Shown: positions 50,001-57,396, counted from the first letter of the stretch. The stretch is 64,000 bases of DNA from Pegoplata infirma (GCA_963921195.1 OY992540.1:59094844-59158843); one strand, 5' to 3'. Notes: generated by a model not told the origin, from the sequence alone. Numbers and translations are program-made.

Positions 50001-50477
50001 AAATTAATTTGAACCAAAGCCGATCTTTTAAACCCGAAGGTCGCCATGGGTTAAAATGGTCTGATTTGATACTAATTAAGATTAAATGAGAGTTTGTCTC
50101 AAACACTAATCAATGGAAAAAATTTTTGAGAATTATTTTTTAAAAAATTTCTTAAATCTAAAAAACCGTAATTTTTGGAATTTTTTTGACAAATTTCAAA
50201 TGGCGATATTTCAAAAACCCGATCTTTTCAGAAATATTTTACCAATTTTTCTCCAAATTAGTAAATTTTTCACTTTTTAGTTAATTTTTTTAGTAAAATC
50301 ATAAAAATTTTCTATATCTAATATGTTTTTCTATTTTTCAGATCACGCGATTTACCATTTATTGGTCATGTCTTAGCTGGTAGCGAATGGGTTGATCGTA
50401 CAATTTGGTATTCCAGCATATGGTATTGTCTATATGGCGATAGTATATTACCACCAGCTGAAATTATTATTAAATAA
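22102..50477 (+). CDS. RhoGAP15B: ARAP-like Rho GTPase-activating protein, 8 coding exons (join 22102-23000, 36208-38583, 38760-38856, 44421-44547, 44624-45363, 45435-45569, 45628-46151, 50342-50477)
   Basis: All eight exons have GT/AG borders and compatible phases; the join is 5,034 nt, giving 1,677 residues and a TAA stop. Domain order seen: a long disordered N-terminus with proline-rich SH3-type sites (PVPAPRR, RPAPRPRKP) and a Gln tract near residue 475; PH-1 about 960-1105; PH-2 about 1115-1220; RhoGAP about 1224-1405 with the arginine finger in GIYRKSG (R1256); a Ras-association fold about 1460-1550; and a C-terminal PH-like region to the end. This is the ARAP family order, known to link phosphoinositide and Ras/Rap signals to Rho inactivation at membranes. 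I see no ArfGAP CxxC zinc finger, matching my recollection of the fly gene. The first ATG lies directly after an acceptor AG, so a non-coding 5' exon must lie upstream; M1, M3 or M4 could be the start. Introns 1, 3 and 7 are swollen by transposons. Ortholog naming is from memory. Confidence 0.85.
23160..24190 (+). mobile_element. heavily degraded LINE RNase H region
   Basis: Plus-strand remnants KIRLRATPQRGVISDRQTSL, IFTDGSQMEIG-like residues and LIWVPGHSAVDGKE (RNase H end) appear across all three frames with many stops. Among the oldest LINE relics here. Confidence 0.6.
24715..25440. repeat. satellite related to that at 12880-14330
   Basis: Units of the type tagaaaaatatcagattctgagacatttttt, period about 35, interrupted at 24933-25168 by a LINE. 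Fills most of the hAT element. Confidence 0.65.
24933..25168 (+). mobile_element. 5'-truncated LINE insertion with (CCTAA)n tail and perfect target duplication
   Basis: The 13-bp tagaaaaatatca occurs at 24920-24932 and 25169-25181. The insert reads GRHDFESLETVSNVDLRQIVQFAMRTNAFY, the C-terminus of a LINE ORF2, then a stop, a short 3' UTR and a CTAAC repeat tail. Confidence 0.8.
27527..27665. repeat. tandem repeat, tagcctac-based
   Basis: About four units of tgtagcctacaaattattttt. A related tactgtagtaatac array lies at about 28955-29110, both inside the nested element. Confidence 0.75.
27837..28263. mobile_element. hAT MITE, TAGAGATGGGC family, copy A
   Basis: Ends TAGAGATGGGC and GCCCATCTCTA. 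Flanks ATTAAAAG and ATTAAAAC match 7 of 8. The interior is almost wholly degenerate gtgagt/cactcacg repeats. Confidence 0.75.
28319..28711. mobile_element. hAT MITE, TAGAGATGGG family, copy B
   Basis: Perfect 8-bp duplication ACCCAATG at 28311-28318 and 28712-28719. Inverted ends TAGAGATGGG / CCCATCTCTA. Interior of cactcacg repeats. Confidence 0.85.
28950..29115. repeat. tandem repeat tactgtagtaatac and gtagcctacaaata
   Basis: Short degenerate tandem units with internal complementarity, inside the element at 26937-29524. Confidence 0.65.
30586..31199. other. AT-rich intronic stretch, nothing recognised
   Basis: No frame, terminal repeat or domain seen. Confidence 0.4.
31200..31980 (+). mobile_element. 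LINE fragment (Jockey/CR1-type) interrupted by a MITE
   Basis: ttggtgagagtaaaatggtttctctagat continues, after a 236-bp MITE, as atctccaaggcggtgtaccatc. This corresponds to the RT segment VVSLDVSKAFDSVWH of the copy at 33690. Strongly diverged. Confidence 0.55.
31687..31922. mobile_element. hAT MITE with TIR CAGTGGTCGGCA
   Basis: Perfect 12-bp inverted ends and a perfect 8-bp duplication CTCTAGAT (31679-31686, 31923-31930). 236 bp, non-coding; the overlapping 76-codon frame is an artefact. Confidence 0.88.
31981..32781. other. AT-rich intronic stretch
   Basis: Contains a short DINE-like piece at about 32400-32470 (ttggccgaatacatgaataccctt). No gene seen. Confidence 0.35.
32782..33496. mobile_element. 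MITE with CMCAGTTGG inverted ends, copy 1
   Basis: Left CACAGTTGGAAAATGTG, right end ...GCCAACTGGG. Collinear over most of its length with 55725-56361, including an internal tRNA-like B box (ggttcaaatcc) at about 33153. Confidence 0.7.
33600..35470 (+). mobile_element. Jockey/CR1-type LINE with RT remnants, split by a second LINE
   Basis: The plus strand reads SLDVSKAFDSVWHRMVI, stop, ...PQGSVLSPTLFLIFLNDFL and FADDSNIHF (RT catalytic box), then, after the nested insertion, YNSYIWAGA-like and LEHRRNVS residues and a 3' UTR matching 5190-5300. Multiple stops and frameshifts. Confidence 0.75.
34262..34881 (-). mobile_element. R1/LOA-type LINE copy 2, nested
   Basis: Minus-strand KLACKNTKRFVIRSDKK...LTGLITGHNACARHMTRLGVL matches copy 1 at 3186-4085, with an internal deletion in the RNase H part. 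It interrupts the host LINE between TGGAT repeats at 34257-34261 and 34882-34886. Confidence 0.75.
35535..35935 (+). mobile_element. DINE-like repeat
   Basis: Shares a block with 56735-56870 (ttacgttagctataaccgg, ttactaaatggccga) and ends with ttacatataccctctatcaattagtgaagggtata. Confidence 0.5.
36208..38583 (+). CDS. RhoGAP15B: RhoGAP15B-like coding exon 2 (disordered region and PH-1)
   Basis: Acceptor tctctag at 36201-36207. The frame is open from the first base and reads NDLFKSLGTTSK before the internal ATG at 36269, so the true exon starts 61 nt before that ATG. It carries a Gln-rich tract, PPSYLEAIG and PPTYEDVL (PPxY-type) motifs, and the first PH domain from about 38190. Donor GAG AG|GTAAGA, phase 2. 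Confidence 0.88.
38760..38856 (+). CDS. RhoGAP15B: RhoGAP15B-like coding exon 3
   Basis: 97-nt exon between tattttcag and the donor ttgaag|gtatgt. It closes PH-1 (RGVWMQKLLESL helix with the conserved Trp) and opens PH-2 (AGWCYLK). Phase 2 in, phase 0 out. Confidence 0.85.
39435..40325 (+). mobile_element. DINE-like repeat with (GACG)n run
   Basis: Starts aacaagtgagagtgttaaattcggctgtgccgaa (hairpin), then tttataccctcc. Contains a GACG/GACT run of about 60 bp at 40158-40228, equivalent to the GTCY microsatellite known from DINE-1/mini-me elements. The 85-codon frame at 39548 is not supported as a gene. Confidence 0.6.
41310..41646. mobile_element. hAT MITE with TIR CAATGGTTCCCAACCTTT
   Basis: Perfect 8-bp duplication CTCTAGAG (41302-41309, 41647-41654) and perfect 18-bp inverted ends. 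337 bp, non-coding. Confidence 0.9.
41832..43321. repeat. 1.49-kb fold-back element, TGGGGCATTCC ends
   Basis: Left arm 41832 to about 42290 is mirrored by 42880-43321 almost base for base (TGGGGCATTCCAT ... ATGGAATGCCCCA). A second inverted pair, about 42747-42788 and 42821-42862, sits inside. Flanked by TATATA. No transposase. Confidence 0.85.
43636..44039. mobile_element. hAT MITE, TAGAGATGGGC family, copy C, right end missing
   Basis: Left end TAGAGATGGGCACATGAGCA is identical to copy A for 20 bp, interior gtgagt repeats, but the sequence leaves the family after gtgagtcaa with no inverted right end. Confidence 0.75.
44146..44332. repeat. near-perfect 187-bp hairpin in intron 3
   Basis: Arms of about 83 bp (attttgagtaggtttatttt ... 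and its reverse complement) flank a ~20-bp loop, with few mismatches. Ends 88 bp before exon 4. Part of the arm recurs at about 48505-48555. Confidence 0.85.
44421..44547 (+). CDS. RhoGAP15B: RhoGAP15B-like coding exon 4
   Basis: 127-nt exon from ttaaattttag to tgtactg|gtaagt. It encodes the PH-2 strands (WSGTWLVLKKTQRRLIFVSE). It starts only 88 bp after a near-perfect 187-bp hairpin in intron 3. Confidence 0.85.
44624..45363 (+). CDS. RhoGAP15B: RhoGAP15B-like coding exon 5 (PH-2 end and RhoGAP domain)
   Basis: Acceptor cttcaaatag; donor GATGAAATG|GTGAGT. It contains the complete RhoGAP core: the arginine finger GIYRKSG, the LKRFMRDLPE helix and the MSIQNLTMIWGPTLM segment, all hallmarks of active RhoGAP domains. 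Confidence 0.92.
45435..45569 (+). CDS. RhoGAP15B: RhoGAP15B-like coding exon 6 (linker)
   Basis: 135-nt phase-0 exon between taattttccag and the donor acagag|gttagt. Helical linker between the RhoGAP and RA domains. Confidence 0.8.
45628..46151 (+). CDS. RhoGAP15B: RhoGAP15B-like coding exon 7 (RA domain and start of last PH)
   Basis: Acceptor ctattcaag, donor TTTTAAG|GTAAGA (phase 2). It encodes a Ras-association-type fold (VNVTISPTKTTYEICQELAP, then LHEVILNGSLERPLHHH) followed by the first strands of the C-terminal PH-like domain. Confidence 0.85.
46369..46863. mobile_element. MITE of the CACAGAAAG family, copy 1
   Basis: TA-flanked; starts cacagaaagaattg and ends gccaataattttttgtgtg. 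Shares long collinear blocks with 50977-51400 (ttgaaactcctccgat, gttatatcaatcatcaaa). Non-coding. Confidence 0.65.
46981..47248. mobile_element. TA-flanked MITE with CACAAAAAAA ends
   Basis: TA at 46979-46980 and 47249-47250. Inverted ends share ccaatgaacga. The interior has repeated cataaatactatgaa motifs, giving a spurious 72-codon Tyr-rich frame. Confidence 0.65.
47268..47615. repeat. fold-back, arms ~150 bp
   Basis: Left landmarks caactcatagcggatgaacccgg and gacttaaaacaagtc are mirrored on the right by gacttagttttaagtcgcc and gggttcatcccctatgagctg. aatcagtcgctttaacgg mirrors acttaaagcgactgacc. Confidence 0.65.
47950..48520. repeat. fold-back of the aactcgaaaacaggatcagc family, copy 1
   Basis: aatcgttaacacgaaaatcctag... 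on the left is mirrored by ...ctagtattttcgtgttaacgattt on the right. A second, interrupted copy is at about 53250-55250. Confidence 0.65.
50342..50477 (+). CDS. RhoGAP15B: RhoGAP15B-like terminal coding exon 8
   Basis: Acceptor ctatttttcag; AG|A completes Arg, then 44 further codons and TAA at 50475-50477. The conserved-looking end (WYSSIWYCLYGDSILPP) closes the C-terminal PH-like region. Confidence 0.85.
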
Positions 50478-50976
50478 GTGTAATAGATTATTTTTATTAT
50501 TATTTTTTTTTATTTTTCATATGCCATTTATATAGAATATAACAGCATTTCATTATAAAACATAAACGGTATTTAGGTTTGAAATTTATATTCTTGCAAA
50601 GTGTGAAATGGTAAATTTTTAATCGCAAACACACATTAAAAATTTAGAATGAATCGCCGGAAAATTTGTTGAAACAGATTTCTAGCACAAAAGGTTCCAT
50701 AATATGTCATCAGAATTTGTAGAAAAGGCGCTCAGAACATCATTGATATTTTAAAATAAACTTGTGTTTATTATCAGCGAAGTTTTCTAAAAAGAAGAGA
50801 TATCAGAACTTTAAGAAAAAAATCCTCAGAATCAAAAAACATTGAAGTACATAGTTTGAAGTTAACAAAATTTTCTGAAAAATAACAGTTTATAGCAGTT
50901 AGTTTTTAACAGTTGTTTTACTGAAATACCAAGTTCGATAGTTTAAGAGTTTTTTGAGTGTTTGAATTATTCCTCA

Positions 50977-51400
50977 CACAGAAAGAAAACGAATTTCAAT
51001 CAACAAAAACGAATTTCAATCAACAAAAACCCGTTTTCAATTAATTTTTTAATTGAAACTCCTCCGATGAAGAAAATTGTTATATCAATCATCAAAATGT
51101 AGGTGATTAATTGATTTTTTTCAATCAATGACTTTTTCAATTTTGATTAACATGTTGATCAATTTTTTTTTTTAAGTCAATTAAAAAGTAAAATTAGCAA
51201 AACCTGATTATATTGTATATTTTTGAATTAATTTATTCAAATAAATTAAAGCAAAAAAAATCTGGTTGAGGATGTTGAGAATTTGTAATTTGATAGTTAA
51301 AGACAATAACAAAAATGTTGATCAAAATAATAATTGACTCATTTAAATTTTGTTGATCAATAGATTTAATTGAAATTTTTTAGCCAATAATTTTTTGTGT
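50977..51400. mobile_element. MITE of the CACAGAAAG family, copy 2 (in the 3' UTR region)
   Basis: Same ends and blocks as 46369-46863, with a local duplication of aacgaatttcaatcaacaaa at the left. It would be transcribed if the distal poly(A) site is used. Confidence 0.65.
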
Positions 51401-52098
51401 CTTTTGAAAACTGAACAAGTTTTCAGAGAGTTATTTTAAGAAAAAAACACTGGATGTACTGATTTGACTTCAGAAAAAAATGGTCACGCTAGGAAATTTG
51501 TGTCTGGGACTTAGAAATTTTAAAAAATTTTGTGTTAGGACTTAGAAAGCTTGATATTTCCTATTCTTGTGTCTTGGAAATTTGTAGAATATATTAACGA
51601 AAATAAATTTGTAAAATTACAAATAAAGACTACAAATTTCGATTCACCGAAGACAAAATTGCTTGTTAAGAAGCAATGAAAACTGTCAAATATTGGTAAA
51701 AGGGAATTACGAGACCTTTTCTTAGTACATAATTTGACAATGTTTTTTATTTGAGTTTAGGATCGTTTCTGTGCCCGATTATTTGGAACAGATATTTTCA
51801 AGATAAAAAATCCGATGTCTTTTTGTATTTTTTTTTCAAGTCGCATTTTGCAGGAATAGAAATTTCTGCCGCGAATCATCAATATATTTTTTAATAAAAT
51901 TGTAAATTAATGCATTTTTTTAGCAATTTAAGAAATTTCTATTATACACTCATAAATTAATTGTCTTTCAAATTAAAATTATAAGTCGGGAAAATCTGCC
52001 TTTAAAATGAATATGTATATTAATATACAGGTCGTGTTGTATTTGTATTACTGTGTAAAATTATAAAATTGGTTTTTAAATGTATTTTTCTAAAATGT

Positions 52099-52211
52099 TT
52101 TTTATTCAAAAATTTTATTATTATTTTTTTTTTAAAGTGTTTATGTTATAATTTAAGTTAAATGTTATTTTTTTTTTAAATTAAGTACTAAAGTAAAACT
52201 TATACAATAAA
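52099..52211. terminator. overlapping convergent poly(A) signals
   Basis: AATAAA on the plus strand near 52206 (for the RhoGAP15B-like gene) and TTTATT near 52099-52104 (AATAAA on the minus strand, for the sarcospan-like gene) cross over one another. If both are used, the two mRNAs share about 100 nt of antisense 3' UTR. Confidence 0.4.
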
Positions 52212-52288
52212 ACACCATTTTAAAAAAATATATATTAATTTTTTAAAAATTAAAAATTATTTTTTTTTTGTTAAAATTGTATTTAAAC

Positions 52289-52457
52289 TTAAAAGGTACT
52301 TGTATGGACGGATGTATAAAAACGTTTCGATGACTTTCGACAACAGGCTAATAAAACAATATATGTCAAAGATATTAGAAAACCCAAAGAGTTTAAAATG
52401 AAGGACAGACCCAAAATGGAAGTCCAAGGTCCGGTAACTTCTTGACAACTTAAGTCG
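52289..52457 (-). CDS. sarcospan-like terminal exon 4 (TM4)
   Basis: Acceptor atttaaatttcag; CG|C restores Arg and is followed by DLSCQEVTGPW, TM4 and the tail RKSSKRFYTSVHTSTF, stop TAA at 52291-52289. The frame differs from the other open frame overlapping this interval, which I regard as a shadow. Confidence 0.78.
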
Positions 52458-55400
52458 CTGAAATTTAAATAAATTATTTTTGAGATATATTAAAAAAAGG
52501 AACTGTAGATTTATAACACTTACCGATATTCAACATTATAACTATTATCTTCTACAGGCTCCACATCTGTATCCTCAATCAATAGTTCATTTAATAAAGA
52601 AGGTTCTGTTGTATTTACTGCTGCTGCTGGTGGTGGAGGAGCATTAAAAGTGCAAACACAGGAACCATGTTCTAGTAAAAGATTCATACTTTTACATTTT
52701 GTATCTGAAGCAGTGAGGCGACAATAATGTATGGCCGCAAATATTAAAGCCACACAACATAGCAGGACGGACAATAAAGAAAGTACATATGAGTCCATAC
52801 GTAAGAACATAAAACAATGTTCTCGTGTTTTAGCACGTTTAATACGTTGATAACGTATAACAATTAATCCTATAATACCCGTAAGTAATAACTGCAATTA
52901 AAAAATAAATATTAATTGTTACAATTATTTACAATTCATTAAATTTAAATTTATTATCATTGATTGTCTCACCACTAAGCCACACCAGTAGGGATTATCT
53001 TGTATTGGTGTATTCGGCGTTAAGAAAACTATCCATATTGATAAACTTAATAATAGAATACCAATAATAATTTGTAATATTAATAACCAACGGGCAAGAT
53101 TTGGTTGTTGAAAACCCATAGGATTTGGATGTTGTACTTCTGTAAGGAGAGAATGAGAAAGTTATTTTTTATAATAGTTGCAAAAATTTGTTCCAGCGAC
53201 TTTTTCATAAAGATTGAAACAAACTTTCATTTAAACTTAATTTGCCGCACCCGTCTTCAAGCAAGTTTAGGTTGTTTTAAAACGGTGACAAATCGCCTAA
53301 TGACATTTCACTTCCTCTTTATTTTGAACTTTAAAATTCGTTAACACAAAAATCCTAGTTGATCCTGGTTTCGAGTTATTGCAAAATAATTACACTGTTT
53401 GACAACAAAGTGAAATATCTAACTGATTCTTATAGATTTTTCTATCCTGGATCCAAATCTGCAATCCATTTTTTTTTCTAGCACGTAGCGTTTTTGAGGT
53501 ATTCGCTGTTAGAAGATTAAAAAAAACAATATTTTCGCTCTCTTGGTGGTTCACTGTTAAACTTGATTTCATGTAAAATGGACCTCTTGATTCCAAAACT
53601 GCAATCCAAAATTTTCTAGCATGTTGAATTTTCAAGATATTCGCGTTTGAAATTTTTTCCACGCGAAAATATCGAACGCGAATATCTCGAAAACGGAACA
53701 TGATAGAACAATTTGGATTGCAGTTTTGGAATCAGGATGTTTAATTTATATGAAATCAAGTCCTATTTGTTGCAAGCAACATAACAGTGGACCCCCAAAT
53801 GTGCGAAATTATTGTTTTTTTTTTTGACTTTTTAACGGCGAATATCTCAAAAACGATATGTGCTAGAAAAAATTGGATGACGGATTTTGATTCAAGAGAG
53901 AAAAATCTATAAGAATCAACTGGATATTTACTTAAGCAATAACTCGAAAACAGGATCAGCTACACTCAAAATAATACATTAGTAGATTTATTAATGTTAG
54001 CTAAAATATTTTGTTAGCTAAAATATTTTGTTAGCAAAAATATTTTGTAAACTTCATTTATCGCATTAGCAATTTTTAACAAAATTTGAACTATTTTTTT
54101 TTGCTAAATTTAAAATTGAGTTGACCAAATTTTTACAAGTTTTTTATACCCTCCATCTACAGTATGGGGGTATACTCACTTTGTCATTCATTCAAAATAT
54201 CGGGACCCCATAAAGTATATATATTTATGATCAGTGATCGATTCTAAAAAAGTTCAAATGCAACATTTTTATGCTACAAAAAGTTCAAAGTCCTGCATTT
54301 GGACCCAGAGGATTAGAAAATGTCGTTTTTTACGGTCCACCCCCTTTTGTGGGCGTGGTTTAAAAAAATTGTTTAAATAATGATAAACATGTATTTCTTT
54401 AGTACAAAAAGCATAAGAATTATGCTTTGCCAATTAACACTACCAACCCTCCCCCCAAAACAAAAAAAGAATATGCCTCTGGATTTTTTTTTTCAAGAAA
54501 ACTTAAAATGGCGTTATCTCGGAAACTAAGCCAGATGGAGCAAATGGAGGCCATTATTGGTTCTCGGGTTCTTCATAGTATCGCCAGTCCTCTTCACATG
54601 TGTGGACCTTAATGGGTCCTAACTTTGGATTCAAAAAAGTAAGCAATCCCGAAAATTTTTAAAATGCTCATATCTCGGTAAATATTGCCAACACAACAAA
54701 AAGTCCAAAAGCATTTTTGTAGCTCTCAACACGTAGAACAAGACTGCAAAATGCTCTCCGAGTAATGCCGAAAGCTCTCCGAGTAATATTTTTGAAGTTA
54801 TTGAGCTTTTTAATTCTCAAAACCCCAGTGGTCCCCTAAAATCACGTATCTCAAAAACTAAGCAAGGTAGAGCGAAACGGACACAAATTTTGAATCAAAA
54901 ACTATGACGATTTTTAAGGAACCAACTAGGTCTGACTCATCGGGGTCTGGACCTATCGGGTCCGAACCCAATGGCGTCCTCAAATGTGTATGAACTAAGA
55001 TGAAATTAAAAAAAATTCAGTCAACTAATTTTTGGCAAAACATTTTTGCTAACTTTACCAAAAAAATTGTGGGCTCAAAATCAGCAAATTTTCTTGTAGG
55101 TTTACAAGCTTTTTTTGCTAATATTACAGTTTTTTTTTGAGTGTAGAACTTTTGTGTTAACGATTTTTAAAGTTCAAAATAAAGAGGAGTGAAATGTTAT
55201 TAGGCGATTTTGTCACCATGTTAATACAACCTAAACCTGCTTGAAGAGGTGTGTGTTAGGCCAAATCATACCATTTTAACTCTTGGAGCCCTCTGATCAA
55301 AGATTTGAGGTTTTGTTAAAAAATAACACAACTTTGATCAAAGGGCTCTATGAGTAAAAATTAACGGATTTGGCTCAAATTAATTTCAAATGAAAGATTG

Positions 55401-57387
55401 TCAAGCTCTATAAAATGGTAAAGGAAAAAAAAAAAAACTCTTGAAAGTAGGAAAACCCCGCCACTTTAAGCAAACTTCAAATAGCGATATCTCGAAAACC
55501 GTTCGACCAGTTTTAATTTTTTTTTTATATTTGTGTTCAGCGCATCGAAATTAATAAATATTAGGCATTGCAAGTCATATGTTTCAAGAAAATTTTGGCA
55601 TTGAAAAATATTGGAGGCTGTCATACCGTTGACTCGTCTAGGGGCAACCCTTGGGTAGTTATAGAGGTGGGAGCAAATTTCATAATTTATTTAAAATTTA
55701 GTTTTTTTAGGACATCAGCTCATACCCAGTTGGAAAATGTGTCACTGAGGGAATTTCCACAGTGATTCCTTGAGGAAATGTCTTCAGGTTTTGACAAATC
55801 ATAGGTAATCCTTGATGACATGTCCTAACATTGTCAGCACTGACGTCTAAAAGGAAATGTTTTCAGAACAGCAGTATATTAAATTAGAATTTTAAATCTG
55901 GGCAACTCTTCAATTTCCAAGAAAAAGATGGCAATATTATCGATTTATTAAAAATAAAAAAAAAATTTAACAAGTAGAATAAAAGTAATAAATAGACAAA
56001 CAATTTTCGAAATAAAGTTTGGAACAGGTAGTTAGGTGTGGGACTAAAAAACTGGAGGTTCCAGGTTCAAATCCAGTTGGGACTAAAAAAGGTGAAAAGT
56101 TTTTTCTAAATATGTGAAAGATAATTTATTATTAATTTATTTTCGCATGACCTACGTCAGACATTTCCCCAAAGAAGTCTTAGGTGACATGTCCCCAGAA
56201 GGTCAGCCCAGACCACTGCTGACTTTGAGTGAGGACATTTTGGAAATTTGTATGAAACTGTCCTCAACCCAGTACATTGAGATGTCTTATGGATGTCAGC
56301 AGTGACTCTGACATGTCACCACTCCGTCACTGAGGATGGCTCGAGGAAATTGCCAACTGGGTATCGCTCACATGGTTCCCCTAGAAGTGTAAATTGTATG
56401 ACTGACCCCCACGCTATTTTTTTTTAAACTCATCTACGTAATCTTGTCTTTCAGATTCATTGAAAAATTGTTAGTTCTGAAGGAAACTTTTAAGCAGGAA
56501 GCAAAAGAGTGTTGGTACTTTTTGGGCAAAAATCGCAATTTTTTTCGGATATTTTTTTCAACTTTAAAATAGTGGAACTTTTTAACAAAATAATATACAA
56601 ATTTTATTGGTTATAGTTTTTAAATATCACAAAATTATTTTTGTCAATTTGACAAAAATCGGAGGTTATATCACCAAATTGGATAATAAACCACAAATTC
56701 GCAAGCACTTAAAGGTTTTGTATGAAAAAGGTGTCCTACTTTAGGGGCTCCTAAAGGACATGTGGGGACCACAGCCTAAACTTATGGTCAAAATTACGTT
56801 GGCTATAACCGGTATAAATTTCACTGCAATCGGTTCATTACTTACTGAATGGCCGATTTATTTCCAAAAAAAAAAAACGATTTTAAACCACTGTGCTGTG
56901 TAGTCAACATCAATTTTTGAATGCTAAGACTGGGTGTTGCCAATGTGGGTATACTTTAAATAACACATAAAACAAATTTTTTTTAAGGTCCACTTTCCCA
57001 AAAGTGTGCTTTAAAAAGCAGTCGCTAGTGAAATATGTATGCCACAGTTGATATTGATGACTGATTGATGACTGACAATAAATAGTGTCAGTACCTTAAA
57101 ATATGCTTTAAAAATATTACGAACAGTAAGACTAACAATAAATAGATACATTCGCCTGCTTGTTTAATAAATCTTAATCCAAAAGTTTGAAAAATACGTC
57201 AGGTAATGTCTTGAATCCTTTTAGGTCCTGTTGTTGGTTTTTGTTTAGGTACGAATGTCGTTTTCTTACCTTCATAATTTTTATTATTTACAACCAGCAT
57301 TCTGCTGTGTCTTAAACTACTTCTTGTTGGTGTATGTCGTCCAGCGATTTTATTACCTTTTATATTTTGTGGTACTGTTGTGGCCAT
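52289..57387 (-). CDS. sarcospan-like tetraspan membrane protein, 4 coding exons (join complement 57387-57270, 53139-52973, 52891-52524, 52457-52289)
   Basis: The four exons have GT/AG borders and matching phases (1, 0, 2) and join to 822 nt, 273 residues. Topology seen: a basic cytoplasmic N-terminus; TM1 about 58-79; TM2 about 92-108 after WCGLV; TM3 about 128-150; a large Cys-containing loop (C152, C161, C173, C175, C222) with a possible N-glycosylation site NTT at 188; TM4 about 231-257; and a short basic tail. Loop and TM4 features (SCVC, then CQEVTGPW before TM4) match what I recall of sarcospan, the tetraspan subunit of the dystrophin-glycoprotein complex that supports sarcoglycans at the muscle membrane. 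Human sarcospan is of similar length. The gene is convergent with the RhoGAP15B-like gene. An acceptor (ctaatttcag) nine nt before the ATG implies a non-coding 5' exon. Other four-TM families (CD20-like, claudin-like) are possible but fit less well. Confidence 0.75.
52524..52891 (-). CDS. sarcospan-like coding exon 3 (TM2, TM3, large loop)
   Basis: Acceptor taattgcag, donor TATCG|GTAAGT. The apparent stop TAA lies inside this donor. Encodes TM2, a basic cytoplasmic loop, TM3 and the large extracellular loop with a Pro/Ala run and NTT. Confidence 0.82.
52973..53139 (-). CDS. sarcospan-like coding exon 2 (TM1)
   Basis: Acceptor ctccttacag, donor TTAGTG|GTGAGA. The frame is open before the internal ATG (VQHPNPMGFQQP). 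Encodes TM1 and the short loop ending NPYWCGLV. Confidence 0.82.
53250..55255. repeat. fold-back of the aactcgaaaacaggatcagc family, copy 2, split by an insertion
   Basis: cttcaagcaagtttaggttg at 53256 is mirrored by caacctaaacctgcttgaag at 55225. cgttaacacaaaaatcctag at 53339 is mirrored by cttttgtgttaacg at 55147. The right arm is displaced by the 1.18-kb element at 53963-55143. Confidence 0.75.
53963..55143. mobile_element. TA-flanked CACTCAAAA element
   Basis: Ends CACTCAAAA / TTTTGAGTG, TA on both sides. The paralogous arm at about 48465-48500 shows the uninterrupted sequence ggatcagctagtatttt, an empty site. The interior contains DINE-like pieces (54150-54300). Confidence 0.8.
55725..56361. 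mobile_element. MITE with CCCAGTTGG inverted ends, copy 2
   Basis: CCCAGTTGGAAAA at the left and TTGCCAACTGGG at the right, flanked by TA (55723-55724, 56362-56363). Collinear with 32782-33496. The 65- and 63-codon frames within are not genes. Confidence 0.8.
56362..57269. other. AT-rich intronic stretch with a DINE-like piece
   Basis: 56735-56870 shares a block with 35540-35690. Otherwise nothing recognised. Confidence 0.4.
57270..57387 (-). CDS. sarcospan-like coding exon 1
   Basis: ATG at 57387-57385, nine nt after an acceptor CAG at 57399-57397. Encodes 39 residues (MATTVPQNIKGNK...) plus one base. The donor GAAG|GTAAGA is strong. Reading through it gives a misleading 62-codon frame ending in TGA; splicing at it restores a perfect frame with the next exon (G|AA, Glu). 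Confidence 0.75.
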
Positions 57388-57396
57388 ATAAACAGT

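Larger units (their letters stand above)
46152..50341 (+). other. intron 7 of the RhoGAP15B-like gene
   Basis: 4.2 kb; holds two MITEs and two fold-backs in its first 2.4 kb. 48520-50340 is AT-rich with no element boundary recognised, though phrases on the theme aaaacctgacg recur. Confidence 0.7.
50478..52225 (+). other. 3' UTR region of the RhoGAP15B-like gene
   Basis: AT-rich sequence after the stop. Possible poly(A) signals are AATAAA at about 50754 (followed by a GT-rich stretch), 51893 and 52206. If the distal site is used, the UTR is about 1.7 kb and includes a MITE at 50977-51400. No coding potential seen. Confidence 0.5.
53140..57269 (-). other. intron 1 of the sarcospan-like gene
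   Basis: 4.1 kb between GAAG|GTAAGA and ctccttacag. Contains a split fold-back, a TA element and a MITE. No other exon recognised. Confidence 0.7.

Noticed and set aside
52257..52448. 63-residue minus-strand frame
   Set aside because: Overlaps the true last exon of the sarcospan-like gene in a different frame; the spliced frame encodes TM4.
57199..57387. Stand-alone 62-residue minus-strand protein
   Set aside because: A strong donor inside it joins in frame to the downstream TM exon, so the terminal part is intron.
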